A stretch of DNA of 57,180 bases from an uncultured Chlorobiaceae bacterium (GCA_903822595.1 CAIJPS010000081.1:1-57180), one strand, 5' to 3'; positions 8,172 through 17,455 are shown, counted from the stretch's first letter. The notes: a model not told the origin generated them from the sequence alone. Program-made: numbers and translations.

Positions 8172-10979
8172 ATGCGGAAAAACAAGAGCGATAATAGATC
8201 CGACAGGATCACTGAAGACCAATATACCAAGCCCCACTCTGCATGGATTGACTCTTTTCCGGAATCAGTGTTCATCATGAACCCTGAAGGCATTATTCTT
8301 GATGCTAACGATGCTTTTTCCTCCCGGTTTCAGAGACGCCCGCAAGAGTGTATTAGTGCAAACATCTATGAGATACTCTCACCTGAAATTGCAGCACTGC
8401 GCAGGAAAAAGGCTGAAGAGGTAATTCACACAGCCAGAAAGCTCTGCTGGGAAGATGAACGGAACGGTCGAATCCTGCGTAATACCGTCTATCCCACCCT
8501 CTCTTCGGAAGGAAAGGTCGAGCAACTGTTGATTATTGCACAAGATGTGACGGATCTGAAGTTGAGCGAGCTGACGACAAACAATGAACAGGCAATCAGT
8601 AAAACCATTATTGATACTATTCCCGGCGCATTTTACATTCTTGATGCCAAGTGTAGATATGTTGGATGGAATACCTATCAGCGCGAGAAAATTGTCGGCA
8701 AAACTGAACGCGAGATGGGTAGCGTTAATGCAATCGATACCATTCATCCTGACGATCGGCAACTCGTCTCTGATAAAATTCTTAACGTTTTCACCTTTGG
8801 TACTGAAGAGGTCATTGAAGGAAGGGTACTGCTTCGTGGAGGGCCAGAGTTTCGCTGGTTCCTGATGACGGGAAAGCGACTCATCATCGACAACAACTCC
8901 TTTCTTATCGGTATGGGCATTGATATTACCGAACGCAAACAGACTGAAGAGTCATTACAGCAAAATGAGGAGCGATTCAGGAAGCTCTTTGAAAGCCACT
9001 CTGCAATCCAGATTATTCTTGATCCCGATACTGGTCATATTATTGATGCAAATCAAGCGGCTGAGGAGTTTTATGGATGGTCGATTGCAAAACTCAAACA
9101 AATGTACATCCATGAAATTAATACACTCTCCCCTGAAGAGGTAAAACTGGTACTGAAAAAATGGACTACATCGCAACAACTCAACTTTTCCTTTCGTCAT
9201 CTCAGAGCAAACGGTTCCATCCGTGATGTAGAGATATTTGCCAATAAAGTGGAAATAAAAGGCAAGGCTCTTGTCTACTGCATTATCCATGACATCAATC
9301 AGCGAAAACACTTTGAAGCCCTTTCGGCATTTCGCCTCCGTCTGCTCGAAATGTCGTCGACTGATTCAGTAGAGGCACTGCTTCGGAAAACCATAGATGA
9401 AGCTGAACGGATGACGGCAAGTTCGACCAGCTTCTGTCACTTTTTCGGGAACAGTCACCCTTACTCATCGATACAAGTCGTATCATCCAGCATGCAAAAA
9501 AGGGTAAACAAAACAAAAGCACCCGGAACAGCACACCCCTCCATGAATGACGCCAGGTTCTGGGTTGATGCCATACGGGACAAGAGAGCTGTGATCAATA
9601 ACCATTACAACTCCACTGAGCATCAACAAATCCAGCCGAATGACCATCCGGGTGTCATGAGAACACTACTTGTTCCATTACTTCATGGAGAAAAGGTTAT
9701 AGCAATTCTGGGGGTGGTCAACAAGCTATCCGATTATGATGAGGATGATGTCCACTGGGTAAGCATGCTTGCCAACATAGCATGGGATATTGTTGCAAAA
9801 AAAATTGCCAACGAAGAGCTGGAAAAGCTTCAATGCCAGCTTCAGCACTTCCAGAAAATGGAGATGGTGGGCCAGCTTGCCGGAGGAATTGCCCACGACT
9901 TCAACAACATGCTGGCGGTGATTCTCGGACATACTGAAATGACCATGGAGCTTGTTGACCCGGGACAGTCAATTTATGCAAATCTGGAAATCATCCACAA
10001 AGCCGCATCCCACTCCGCAGATTTGACCCATCAGCTCCTCGCATTTGCACGAAAACAACACGTAATAGCAAAGGTTCTCAATATCAACAGCATTATCGAA
10101 GAGATGCTGCCGATTTTGAGGCGGTTGGTCGGTGAAAACATCACACTGGTCTGGATGCCTGAAAAAAGGCTCATGCAGGTCAAGATTGATCTGGCACAAA
10201 TTAACCAGATTCTTACCAACCTCTGCATCAATGCCCGTGATGCCATAACCGGCATCGGCAATATCACCATTGAAACCGCTCTGGTTAATATTGGTACCAT
10301 CGATGGCACTGCCACCAACCCTGCTACAGCGATGAACCATGCAATACTTTCCATAAGCGACAATGGCTGCGGTATTAAAAAAAGAGATCTCCCTCATATT
10401 TATGAACCATTTTTTACCACCAAAGAGGTTGGAAAAGGGACGGGTATGGGACTTGCAACTGTCTATAGCATAGTAAAACAGAACAACGGTTCTATAGTGT
10501 GCGAAAGCAAAACGAAAAAAGGAACCTCCTTCATAATCACTTTTCCACTCGTTAATGAGGATGCAGTTACAACAAAAAATAAGCTGCCACCTGAACCGGA
10601 GATAAACCAAAGCACAGCAACGATACTGCTTGTAGAGGATGAACCTGATATCCTGAAACTCTGCAAGCACATGCTTGAAGGCAGAGGCTATAAAGTACTC
10701 ATAACCTCTACGCCCAATGAAGCGATCAGGATTTCTGATAGATATAAAGGCAGCATCAACCTGCTCCTGACCGATGTCATTATGCCCGATATGAATGGCA
10801 ACGAACTTTCAAAAACGCTGCAATCAAGGCGCCCGAATATCAAAACACTTTTTATGTCCGGTTATACATCAGACATTTTTTTGGATGACGAGATGCCCGG
10901 CCATGTGGCCAATTTTATCCAGAAGCCTTTTTCCATAAAGACGCTTATAAAAGCTGTTCACAAGTCACTGAACCTTTAA
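8172..10979 (+). CDS. Soluble hybrid sensor histidine kinase (PAS-PAS-PAS-GAF-HisKA-HATPase-REC)
   Basis: This 935-residue signalling protein has no membrane segment, so it senses a cytoplasmic cue. Domains in order: PAS (about 25-130), PAS/PAC (about 140-255, ending GMGIDITERK), PAS (about 262-385), a GAF-like domain (about 390-550), a kinase core whose phosphate-accepting histidine is in GGIAHDFNNML (about residue 574), an ATPase with N-box NLCINARDA and G-boxes DNGCGI and GKGTGMGLATV, and a C-terminal receiver (from about 817) with ILLVEDEPD and phospho-acceptor aspartate in LLTDVIMPDMNG. The HDFNN variant is typical of hybrid kinases acting through their own receiver. No separate response regulator is adjacent. 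Confidence 0.92.
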   Translation: MRKNKSDNRSDRITEDQYTKPHSAWIDSFPESVFIMNPEGIILDANDAFSSRFQRRPQECISANIYEILSPEIAALRRKKAEEVIHTARKLCWEDERNGRILRNTVYPTLSSEGKVEQLLIIAQDVTDLKLSELTTNNEQAISKTIIDTIPGAFYILDAKCRYVGWNTYQREKIVGKTEREMGSVNAIDTIHPDDRQLVSDKILNVFTFGTEEVIEGRVLLRGGPEFRWFLMTGKRLIIDNNSFLIGMGIDITERKQTEESLQQNEERFRKLFESHSAIQIILDPDTGHIIDANQAAEEFYGWSIAKLKQMYIHEINTLSPEEVKLVLKKWTTSQQLNFSFRHLRANGSIRDVEIFANKVEIKGKALVYCIIHDINQRKHFEALSAFRLRLLEMSSTDSVEALLRKTIDEAERMTASSTSFCHFFGNSHPYSSIQVVSSSMQKRVNKTKAPGTAHPSMNDARFWVDAIRDKRAVINNHYNSTEHQQIQPNDHPGVMRTLLVPLLHGEKVIAILGVVNKLSDYDEDDVHWVSMLANIAWDIVAKKIANEELEKLQCQLQHFQKMEMVGQLAGGIAHDFNNMLAVILGHTEMTMELVDPGQSIYANLEIIHKAASHSADLTHQLLAFARKQHVIAKVLNINSIIEEMLPILRRLVGENITLVWMPEKRLMQVKIDLAQINQILTNLCINARDAITGIGNITIETALVNIGTIDGTATNPATAMNHAILSISDNGCGIKKRDLPHIYEPFFTTKEVGKGTGMGLATVYSIVKQNNGSIVCESKTKKGTSFIITFPLVNEDAVTTKNKLPPEPEINQSTATILLVEDEPDILKLCKHMLEGRGYKVLITSTPNEAIRISDRYKGSINLLLTDVIMPDMNGNELSKTLQSRRPNIKTLFMSGYTSDIFLDDEMPGHVANFIQKPFSIKTLIKAVHKSLNL

Positions 10980-11024
10980 GTTTCGGGCAGTACGTTGTTT
11001 TGTCAAACCAATACCTTTTTCTCA

Positions 11025-12026
11025 ATGATCATTATCACAGGTGGTGCAGGATTTATAGGCAGTGCAATGCTTTGGGAGCTCAACAGAAAGGGTGAAGAGA
11101 ATATCATTGTGGTTGATGATCTTGGTTCGACAACCACAGAAAAATGGCGCAATCTTTCCGGCCTTCATTTTGCCGATTTTATACCGAAGGAACTTTTTCC
11201 TGACCTGCTCGAAAGGAACGCCCTTGAAGGAATCTCGGCCATCATCCACATGGGAGCAAACAGTTCGACAACAGAAACAGATGCCGATCAGCTTCTCGTC
11301 AACAATTTCGGCTACTCAAAAAAAATTGCCTCATTCTGCATGGCCCGTGATGTCCAGCTTATTTATGCATCAAGCGCTGCGACCTATGGGGACGGATCAA
11401 ACGGGTACAGTGATTCTATTGAGGGGCTTGCCGCACTCCGCCCACTGAATATGTACGGATACTCCAAGCATCTCTTTGACCGCTGGGCAGTAAAGCACCA
11501 TATACTCAATCATGCTGCTGGCCTGAAATTCTTCAACGTCTATGGCCCAAACGAATATCACAAGGGGGATATGAGCAGTGTCATCTACAAGGCCTTCAAT
11601 CAGATAGGAGAAAAAGGGGCTTTAAATCTTTTTCAATCGCACAGGCCCGACTACCGTGACGGAGAACAGTTGAGGGATTTTGTCTACGTCAGGGACTGCA
11701 CAAAAATTATGGTCTGGATGCTCGAAAACCCCTCAGTAGCAGGGTTATTCAATGTCGGAAGCGGGACACCGAGAAGTTTCAACGACCTTGCTGCAGCAAC
11801 CTTCTCTGCGCTTGACCGTCAACCCGTCATCAACTACGTACCCATGCCGGATACTCTGCAGAACAAATACCAGTACTACACCTGTGCAGATATCACAAAA
11901 CTTCGACTGGCAGGATTCAGCGAAACGCTCACTTCAATCGAACAGGGCATAAAAGAGTATGTGCAGCGCTACCTCGCCTCCGCTGATCCCTATCTCGATT
12001 ACAGAAAACCAATTCCCAAAACATAA
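11025..12026 (+). CDS. hldD: ADP-L-glycero-D-manno-heptose 6-epimerase
   Basis: HldD makes the ADP-heptose used in the lipopolysaccharide core. It is an extended short-chain dehydrogenase: the NADP-binding motif ITGGAGFIGSAM is at the N-terminus, MGANSSTTETD follows near residue 75, and the catalytic tyrosine and lysine are in YGYSK. KFFNVYGPNEYHKGDMSS and FVYVRDC are characteristic of this epimerase. I start at ATG 11025 so that the Rossmann motif is N-terminal (333 residues); a TTG ten codons upstream is less likely. It is followed after 12 bases by phoH on the same strand. Confidence 0.93.
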   Translation: MIIITGGAGFIGSAMLWELNRKGEENIIVVDDLGSTTTEKWRNLSGLHFADFIPKELFPDLLERNALEGISAIIHMGANSSTTETDADQLLVNNFGYSKKIASFCMARDVQLIYASSAATYGDGSNGYSDSIEGLAALRPLNMYGYSKHLFDRWAVKHHILNHAAGLKFFNVYGPNEYHKGDMSSVIYKAFNQIGEKGALNLFQSHRPDYRDGEQLRDFVYVRDCTKIMVWMLENPSVAGLFNVGSGTPRSFNDLAAATFSALDRQPVINYVPMPDTLQNKYQYYTCADITKLRLAGFSETLTSIEQGIKEYVQRYLASADPYLDYRKPIPKT

Positions 12027-12038
12027 CCATCTCTTATT

Positions 12039-12998
12039 TTGACCACAGAAAGTACAATCGATATTCAGGGCATTGAACCGGTCATTCTTTTCGGGCCGTA
12101 CGATTCTCTTCTGAAAAAAATCCGGAATGAGTTTTCCGATATACAGATCACTGCACGAGGAACACAGATTATCCTTAGGGGAAGCGCTGAAGAGGTCGCA
12201 CTCCTTGAACGGATTTTCAGTGAAATGATTTTACTGGCCAACAAACATGGGGAGGTGCTCGATAATGACTTGAACGCTCTCATTAACCTTGCGCTCTCCC
12301 CTTCTCACAGGCCGAAAGCAATTCATCACGGCGATGACGATATCATTATAACAACAGCGGGTTGTACTGTAAGGGCCAAAACAGACGGCCAGCGGAGAAT
12401 GGTTGCAGAAGCAAAGACAAACGACATCCTCTTTGCCATTGGCCCTGCCGGTACTGGGAAAACCTATACCGCTGTTGCTATAGCAGTCGCAGCCTGGAAA
12501 GCCAAAAGAGTCAAGCGTATCGTGCTTGCACGCCCAGCCGTAGAAGCAGGTGAGAGCCTTGGGTTTTTACCAGGCGACTTGGCTCAGAAAATAGATCCCT
12601 ACCTGCGCCCCCTTTATGACGCACTTCAGGACATGCTGACCGCCGAAAAGCTAAAACTTCTTACAGAACAACGAGTTATCGAAATCGTTCCGCTTGCCTA
12701 CATGCGAGGAAGAACAATGAGCAGTTCATTTATTATTCTTGATGAGGCCCAGAATGCGTCAAACAAGCAGATGAAAATGTGTCTCACAAGGCTTGGCCTC
12801 AATTCGAAAGCGATCATTACAGGCGATGTAACCCAGATTGATCTTCCAAAAGAGATCGATTCCGGACTCACGAATTCGCCAAAAATTCTGACCGATATCA
12901 AGGGAATCAGCTTTGTCTATCTTGATAAAACAGATGTAGTCCGCCACAAGCTGGTCCGCGATATTATCAACGCCTACGAAATCCATGAACAAAAATAG
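12039..12998 (+). CDS. phoH: PhoH-like ATPase
   Basis: PhoH proteins are superfamily 1-like P-loop ATPases linked to RNA metabolism in many bacteria, with an unsettled exact role. This 319-residue copy has Walker A GPAGTGKTYTA (about residue 132), RPAVEAGESLGFLPGD, Walker B FIILDEAQNAS and the sensor motif ITGDVTQIDLP. The N-terminal 110 residues look like the small KH-like domain of PhoH. The start appears to be TTG at 12039, only 12 bases after hldD, without a clear ribosome site; translation may depend on coupling with the upstream gene. No ybeY follows, unlike in many genomes. Confidence 0.9.
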   Translation: MTTESTIDIQGIEPVILFGPYDSLLKKIRNEFSDIQITARGTQIILRGSAEEVALLERIFSEMILLANKHGEVLDNDLNALINLALSPSHRPKAIHHGDDDIIITTAGCTVRAKTDGQRRMVAEAKTNDILFAIGPAGTGKTYTAVAIAVAAWKAKRVKRIVLARPAVEAGESLGFLPGDLAQKIDPYLRPLYDALQDMLTAEKLKLLTEQRVIEIVPLAYMRGRTMSSSFIILDEAQNASNKQMKMCLTRLGLNSKAIITGDVTQIDLPKEIDSGLTNSPKILTDIKGISFVYLDKTDVVRHKLVRDIINAYEIHEQK

Positions 12999-13116
12999 CT
13001 TTGATGATCACCCTGAAGAACTTTGTTTTCAGATGTCATGTTCATATTTTGAGGCAGAAGAAGTGGGCAATTATTGATCAAAAAAACGGTTTTCATAAAT
13101 CTGAACGGAGAGAAAA

Positions 13117-13305
13117 ATGGCACATCGAATTACTGAAGAGTGCACCTATTGCGGAGCGTGTGAACCGGAGTGTCCGGTAAGCGCCATTACTGCTGGCGAA
13201 GATACCTATGTTATTGATGAAGCTGTATGTATTGATTGCGTCGGTTGGCATAATGAAGCGGCCTGCGTCGAAGTCTGCCCGGTTGACTGTATCATTCAGG
13301 TCTGA
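13117..13305 (+). CDS. 2[4Fe-4S] ferredoxin (chlorobial type)
   Basis: A 62-residue electron carrier with two cluster-binding motifs: CTYCGACEPECPVSAI at the N-terminus and CIDCVGW...CVEVCPVDCI at the C-terminus. The longer spacing in the second motif (CxxC-x8-CxxxCP) is typical of ferredoxins from green sulfur bacteria and Allochromatium. These low-potential proteins take electrons from the type I reaction centre and feed pyruvate and 2-oxoglutarate synthases of the reverse TCA cycle. A GGAGAG ribosome site precedes the ATG. A near-duplicate lies 150 bases downstream. Confidence 0.95.
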   Translation: MAHRITEECTYCGACEPECPVSAITAGEDTYVIDEAVCIDCVGWHNEAACVEVCPVDCIIQV

Positions 13306-13454
13306 AAATGGAAGCGAGAGCGTTATACAGCTCAAAATAAATCCTTAAGTGATGTTGCGTTTTTTTTGAGCCTGAAAAAAATCTTATATTGACCGAAGTT
13401 TACCCGAATCGTTCTTTCCTTTTTTTTTACAACCATTTAAGCGAGGAAATCATT

Positions 13455-13643
13455 ATGGCACTCTACATTACTGAAGAATGCACTTACTGCGGAGCCTGTG
13501 AACCAGAATGTCCGGTCAATGCAATTTCTGCTGGCGACGACGTCTACAGCATCGATCCAAATACCTGCACTGAATGCGCAGGGTACTCTGATTCACCGGG
13601 TTGCGCATCTGTCTGCCCCGCAGAGTGCATCGTTCAGGCTTAA
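13455..13643 (+). CDS. 2[4Fe-4S] ferredoxin (second copy, chlorobial type)
   Basis: This is a paralogue of the preceding ferredoxin, also 62 residues, with CTYCGACEPECPVNAI and CTECAGY...CASVCPAECI. The ATG at 13455 aligns exactly with the start of the first copy and follows a GCGAGGA ribosome site; the open frame upstream (from 13389) is not part of the protein. The two copies differ mainly in the second half, which suggests division of labour or dosage. A clear terminator follows. Tandem ferredoxin genes like these are known from Chlorobium tepidum. Confidence 0.95.
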   Translation: MALYITEECTYCGACEPECPVNAISAGDDVYSIDPNTCTECAGYSDSPGCASVCPAECIVQA

Positions 13644-13660
13644 AGAAAAATAGTCACGAC

Positions 13661-13695
13661 AAAAAAGCGGACGGGCAAAACCCTCCGCTTTTTTA
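13661..13695 (+). terminator. Rho-independent terminator after the ferredoxins
   Basis: AAAAAAGCGGA...GGG pairs with CCC...TCCGCTTTTTT around a short CAAAA loop and ends in a T run, 17 bases after the second ferredoxin stop. The A-rich left arm lets it also act for the convergent Dabb gene. Confidence 0.85.
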
Positions 13696-13707
13696 TTGTT
13701 GGGATTT

Positions 13708-14016
13708 TTATGCATGCACCTCATAATCAGCAATTCTTCGCTCAGTAGTTGCCATGCCGATAAAAGGTTTCAGTGCCTCATGTTCCGGATTGATCTGATA
13801 GGCCGCAAGAGCCTCGCGATCTAAAAATTCGCTGTACAATACAACATCGCAGGAACTGTCGGTTCTGCTGAAATCACATCCCACCTCAAGAGCCATCATC
13901 CCCGGAATTCTTCCGCGCAACGCCGTAAGCTTTTCCTTGATAAGCGTTGCATTGGTCTGCCTGTCATTGCCATGCGCAACATCCTTAAGCCGCCACATTA
14001 CAATATGCTTGATCAT
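13708..14016 (-). CDS. Dabb (stress-responsive A/B barrel) domain protein
   Basis: A 102-residue dimeric alpha/beta-barrel protein. The hallmark opening MIKHIVMWRLKD and the motifs CDVVLYSEF and YQINPEHEALKPFI match the Dabb family (Pfam stress-responsive A/B barrel). Members range from plant stress proteins to polyketide cyclases, so the family gives no substrate. Cytoplasmic, no signal peptide. The gene lies 30 bases downstream of the D,D-carboxypeptidase on the same strand and may be cotranscribed with it. Confidence 0.85.
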   Translation of the reverse strand: MIKHIVMWRLKDVAHGNDRQTNATLIKEKLTALRGRIPGMMALEVGCDFSRTDSSCDVVLYSEFLDREALAAYQINPEHEALKPFIGMATTERRIADYEVHA

Positions 14017-14046
14017 TATTCTATTTGTTAATTTCTGTTTAAACGC

Positions 14047-15414
14047 TTACATCAAAGCTGCGTTATTCATAATCTCTGGCAGATATGAACTTGCGACTCT
14101 TCTTTTGTTTTTTCTGACTGGTTTGGATAAAACAACTTCACGCCTCCTCAACTTATGGCCCTGTTTCAGCCCTGCAACCAGATGAGTTTTCGATCTCTTG
14201 CTGCTATACTGTCCGGCAATGAAATGGCTTTTCGATGCCCTGCTGACCTTCAAATCAGCAAAAGCATGATGTTTTGAACCTCTTCTGCTCTTCATTCCGG
14301 CAATCGCTTCTCTTTTCGACTTTCTGTTGGTTCTCGATTCGGCAATGGCATGATGTGCCCTCCCCCGCATAATCAGATGCCCGGACTTCGACAAGCGATC
14401 CTCTCTCTTGAAAGATTTTGCCTGTGATGCAATCATCGGAACCCTGGCTGCGCCTGAATCACTCCGGAATATTTGAGCGAACTGCTCCGGGTTGAGCCTG
14501 TTGGCTGAAAAAGCCGTGTCAAACAGGTTGACAGCAACATTCCATCGATCTGTTTTAGCATTCAGCATTACAAGAAGAATATCCTTGTTATTCTTGATAG
14601 CGCGGGCAATCAGACACCTTCCCGCCTTCGTGGTATAACCAGTTTTGATACCAACAGCATAAGGGTATTTATCAAGAAGCTTGTTATGGGTTTTCAAACT
14701 ATAAACCTTGCGAGTCGTCTGCTCTACAAAAACGGCTTGATCAAGCCGGGCTATCTGGTTAAAAACAGGATTTCTCACCGCATATTCCGTAAGACGCAAA
14801 AGATCATCTGCTGTAGAGATATTGCCAGCATATATATCTTTATCAAAACCTGCCGGGTTGGTAAACCTGGAATTTTTCATACCAATACGTCGGGCCTTGT
14901 AATTCATCGCAGCGACAAACGAATCAACGTTTCCATAAAGATGAATTGCTATGGCGAATGCTGCATCGTTGCTTGAGTTGACCATAGCTGCCTTCACCAA
15001 ATCGACAAGCCTGATTTCATCCCCTTGTTTGAACCCTGCTTTTGAGGGCTCAACCATGGTTGACTCTTGTGTAATCAGCACATTTTCTTCCAGCCTCCCG
15101 CTTTCAATCGCCATGATACAGGTAAGTATCTTTGTCAGGCTTGCCGGAGAAACCGGTCTGTCAATATCCTTTGCCATCAGAACTGTTGGGCAACCGATCT
15201 CCTTGACAATACAGGAGCCTATCGGAACCTGTAACGGCATTGACTCATCTCTTGACTGAGCAGGGAGAAATGAAGGAAAAAGCATGACCGCTATAAAAAA
15301 AAGAGTCATGCATACCCGGAAAAAGAGTAACTCTCCGGAAAAATATTTCAGACGGTCCACAGCGGCCTGCGTCCGCGGACGTGAAATCCCGGATATCAGA
15401 AGTTTGTCTGTCAT
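14047..15414 (-). CDS. D-alanyl-D-alanine carboxypeptidase with basic repeat tail
   Basis: A low-molecular-weight penicillin-binding protein (peptidase S11) that trims the peptidoglycan stem peptide in the periplasm. All three active-site motifs are present: SLTK (in PVSPASLTKIL), SSN (in VNSSNDAAF) and KTG (in VGIKTGYTTKAGRC). A hydrophobic stretch (about residues 28-52) serves as signal or anchor. The catalytic domain ends near residue 330. The remaining tail is strongly basic and contains five exact-length 14-residue repeats, instead of the usual C-terminal domain and amphipathic anchor. The basic tail may bind wall teichuronic/lipopolysaccharide acids or DNA; that is a guess. 455 residues in all. 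Confidence 0.93.
   Translation of the reverse strand: MTDKLLISGISRPRTQAAVDRLKYFSGELLFFRVCMTLFFIAVMLFPSFLPAQSRDESMPLQVPIGSCIVKEIGCPTVLMAKDIDRPVSPASLTKILTCIMAIESGRLEENVLITQESTMVEPSKAGFKQGDEIRLVDLVKAAMVNSSNDAAFAIAIHLYGNVDSFVAAMNYKARRIGMKNSRFTNPAGFDKDIYAGNISTADDLLRLTEYAVRNPVFNQIARLDQAVFVEQTTRKVYSLKTHNKLLDKYPYAVGIKTGYTTKAGRCLIARAIKNNKDILLVMLNAKTDRWNVAVNLFDTAFSANRLNPEQFAQIFRSDSGAARVPMIASQAKSFKREDRLSKSGHLIMRGRAHHAIAESRTNRKSKREAIAGMKSRRGSKHHAFADLKVSRASKSHFIAGQYSSKRSKTHLVAGLKQGHKLRRREVVLSKPVRKNKRRVASSYLPEIMNNAALM
14155..14364 (-). repeat. Five 42-bp in-frame repeats coding 14-residue basic units
   Basis: Within the carboxypeptidase tail the protein reads as five consecutive 14-residue units: GRAHHAIAESRTNR, KSKREAIAGMKSRR, GSKHHAFADLKVSR, ASKSHFIAGQYSSK and RSKTHLVAGLKQGH. 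The consensus is roughly xSKxHxIAGxKxxR. The units have the same length with no gaps but have diverged in sequence. Confidence 0.85.
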
Positions 15415-15569
15415 AGGGGATTATCTGGTTTTCTTTTAACTTTTTACCCTGGATGAAAAAGCATTTCTAAAAATGATCAAGCAAGCCCGAAGTATAAATT
15501 GCGGCTGAAAATACTATTAATTAAAACAAAAAACATCAAGGACAAAGCAATGTCATCATTTACCGAATA

Positions 15570-16682
15570 TTATCCTGCAAGACTTCCTGCCTCGGAAATA
15601 TTCGGCTTCGGAGTTTGAAGATGTAAAACATCCATACGCTTGATCTGCATGACCAGTTGAACCGTATTGGTTACCAGTTCCATTACCGAACGCTTTACAT
15701 AGCGACTTTTGAAAAAAGCGTTGTAATTGTTTTCCGTATCCTCAGCAATCCATCCTCTGCTCCAGCCAAGAAAATTAAATGGCGGCAGGGTAAAACCAAG
15801 ATCCGTGAAAAATGAGTTAAAATTCCCAGCGACACCCTGAACATTGTCCTGTCCTCCTGTTATAATGAACGAAGCCACCTTGTTTTTAATCAGCACCTTG
15901 TCATGAATGGTAATCTGATTCTGGACGGTGTTAAGACGTTCAGCCATTTTATAATAGAGTGATGACGCATTACCCCACCTGATTGGTGTAGCAAGGATAA
16001 CAGCATCCGCCCATAGCACCATGGCACGGTAGACTTCATTCATTCCGTCCTCTCCATCCATTTCCGAAATGGAACAGGGCCATGTACAGGCTCTCTCATG
16101 ACGACTGTAGTACCCTTCGCAATGGCGAAAATTCAGATCGCGTATTTTGATCATTTTTGTCGCGGCACCAAACCTGGAAGCTGCAAAATCAAGAGCATGC
16201 TGCAATGCGGTCTCAGACGTAGAGGGCCGGGGCAGATCACGATTCATATTAGTGGTGGAAATCCCGAGTACATTGAGACTCTTTTCGCTTGTCTGGTACT
16301 CAAGATTTCTAAGGTCAGATACTGCATCAATATCATGTGCCGCCCGGAACGCCTGTGTGACCGGTTCTTCCGACACCAGGAGCATCCCGTTCTCGACAAT
16401 TATCTCATAGAGCGCCTGCCGATCCTTGTAACCATAGGGAGCCTGCCCGCTCTTCAGGTTATACTGCCACCCATGCCAGGGACAAACCACGTAAAGCTCA
16501 CCATCGTCAAGCGTCTGGATGACTCCCTGTCCGAGATCTCCGCCCCTGTGGATGCAGGTGTTTTCAAGGGCAGTAATAATCCCTCGGTAATGAAACAACG
16601 CAAGGCTCTTTTTTCCGCATCGGACAGATTTATGACTGTTTTCAGGCAGTTCCGATATGGGGATGAGCGGAATGTAAGGCAT
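15570..16682 (-). CDS. Rieske [2Fe-2S] domain fused to an NADPH-dependent FMN reductase/flavodoxin-like domain
   Basis: A 370-residue two-domain redox protein. The N-terminal part (about 1-110) is a Rieske ferredoxin of the dioxygenase type with C43-I-H45 and C67-PW-H70 as cluster ligands. From about residue 130 (LNVLGISTTN) to the end it resembles flavodoxin-fold NADPH-dependent FMN reductases, with ADAVILATPIRWGNASS as the flavin-binding block. Between them, near residue 200, cysteines in HCEGYY and ACTWPC recall the extra metal site of iron-sulfur flavoproteins, although spacing differs. Together this could move electrons from NAD(P)H via FMN to a 2Fe-2S centre in one chain. No oxygenase gene is adjacent. 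Cytoplasmic. Confidence 0.85.
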   Translation of the reverse strand: MPYIPLIPISELPENSHKSVRCGKKSLALFHYRGIITALENTCIHRGGDLGQGVIQTLDDGELYVVCPWHGWQYNLKSGQAPYGYKDRQALYEIIVENGMLLVSEEPVTQAFRAAHDIDAVSDLRNLEYQTSEKSLNVLGISTTNMNRDLPRPSTSETALQHALDFAASRFGAATKMIKIRDLNFRHCEGYYSRHERACTWPCSISEMDGEDGMNEVYRAMVLWADAVILATPIRWGNASSLYYKMAERLNTVQNQITIHDKVLIKNKVASFIITGGQDNVQGVAGNFNSFFTDLGFTLPPFNFLGWSRGWIAEDTENNYNAFFKSRYVKRSVMELVTNTVQLVMQIKRMDVLHLQTPKPNISEAGSLAG

Positions 16683-16772
16683 GATCTCTCTCTTTTTAAG
16701 TCAGCTCGGAATGCATCATCAACAATCAGACAATCATCAGCAATGTTTGTCAGGGGAACAAACATGAGCCGT

Positions 16773-17399
16773 TCAACGTTCCGAAATTGCCAGTTTAATT
16801 GCAAGACCAATAAATACCGTAGCGGCGATCCTGTTTACGGCTTTCTGTGCAATTGAGGAGTTACGAAATTTGTCGCCAAATCCACCAGCAAGAAAACTGA
16901 TTATGGTGAACACAAGGATGGTTGCTATGATAAAAACAGCCCCGAGCAGAAAAAACTGCACCATCATGGAACCATGACGTGGATCAGCAAACTGTGGCAA
17001 AAAGGCCATAAAAAAGAGGGAGACCTTGGGGTTGGTCAAGTTCATGACAATTCCCCTCCGGTAAAGATTCCCCCTTGACAGAGGCTGAACATGCTCCTGC
17101 TGACCGGTTGAAGCAGCCGCCCGGAGTGCCTGCAAGGCAAGATAGAGCAAATATGCTGCGCCCATAAACTTCAGTAGAGTAAACGCCATAGCCGAAGAGT
17201 GCACAATAGCAGCAAGACCAAAAGCAACCGCTACCGTGTGTCCTATCAGCCCGGTAGCAAGACCAAGTGTTACAAACAGACCCGCAGTCCGGCCGTTCTG
17301 GGCAGATTGCGCCATAACAAAAAGGTTGTCGGGGCCGGGAGAGAGTGCGAGAATAACTGAAGTCGTAAAAAATGCAAGGAACACGTTGCTGTCGATCAT
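16773..17399 (-). CDS. LysE/RhtB-family amino-acid exporter
   Basis: A 208-residue inner-membrane transporter with six predicted hydrophobic segments. The family signature LALSPGPDNLFVMAQSAQNG is near residue 17, and TNPKVSLFFMAFLPQF near residue 120. Members export amino acids or homoserine lactones by proton antiport; the substrate is not readable here. The length is standard. It lies between the Rieske-flavodoxin gene and a small membrane protein gene on the same strand, with short gaps. Confidence 0.9.
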   Translation of the reverse strand: MIDSNVFLAFFTTSVILALSPGPDNLFVMAQSAQNGRTAGLFVTLGLATGLIGHTVAVAFGLAAIVHSSAMAFTLLKFMGAAYLLYLALQALRAAASTGQQEHVQPLSRGNLYRRGIVMNLTNPKVSLFFMAFLPQFADPRHGSMMVQFFLLGAVFIIATILVFTIISFLAGGFGDKFRNSSIAQKAVNRIAATVFIGLAIKLAISER

Positions 17400-17455
17400 A
17401 AAGCTCTTTCGTTTTTTGGTATGAGATTTTGATAAAATTATAACGCTCTGTTGCC

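Noticed and set aside
9969-10670. Minus-strand frame of 233 codons inside the hybrid kinase
   Set aside because: It is antisense to the conserved kinase core.
16098-16856. Plus-strand frame of 252 codons opposite the Rieske-flavodoxin gene
   Set aside because: The minus-strand protein has complete cluster and flavin motifs; the plus-strand product has no family character.
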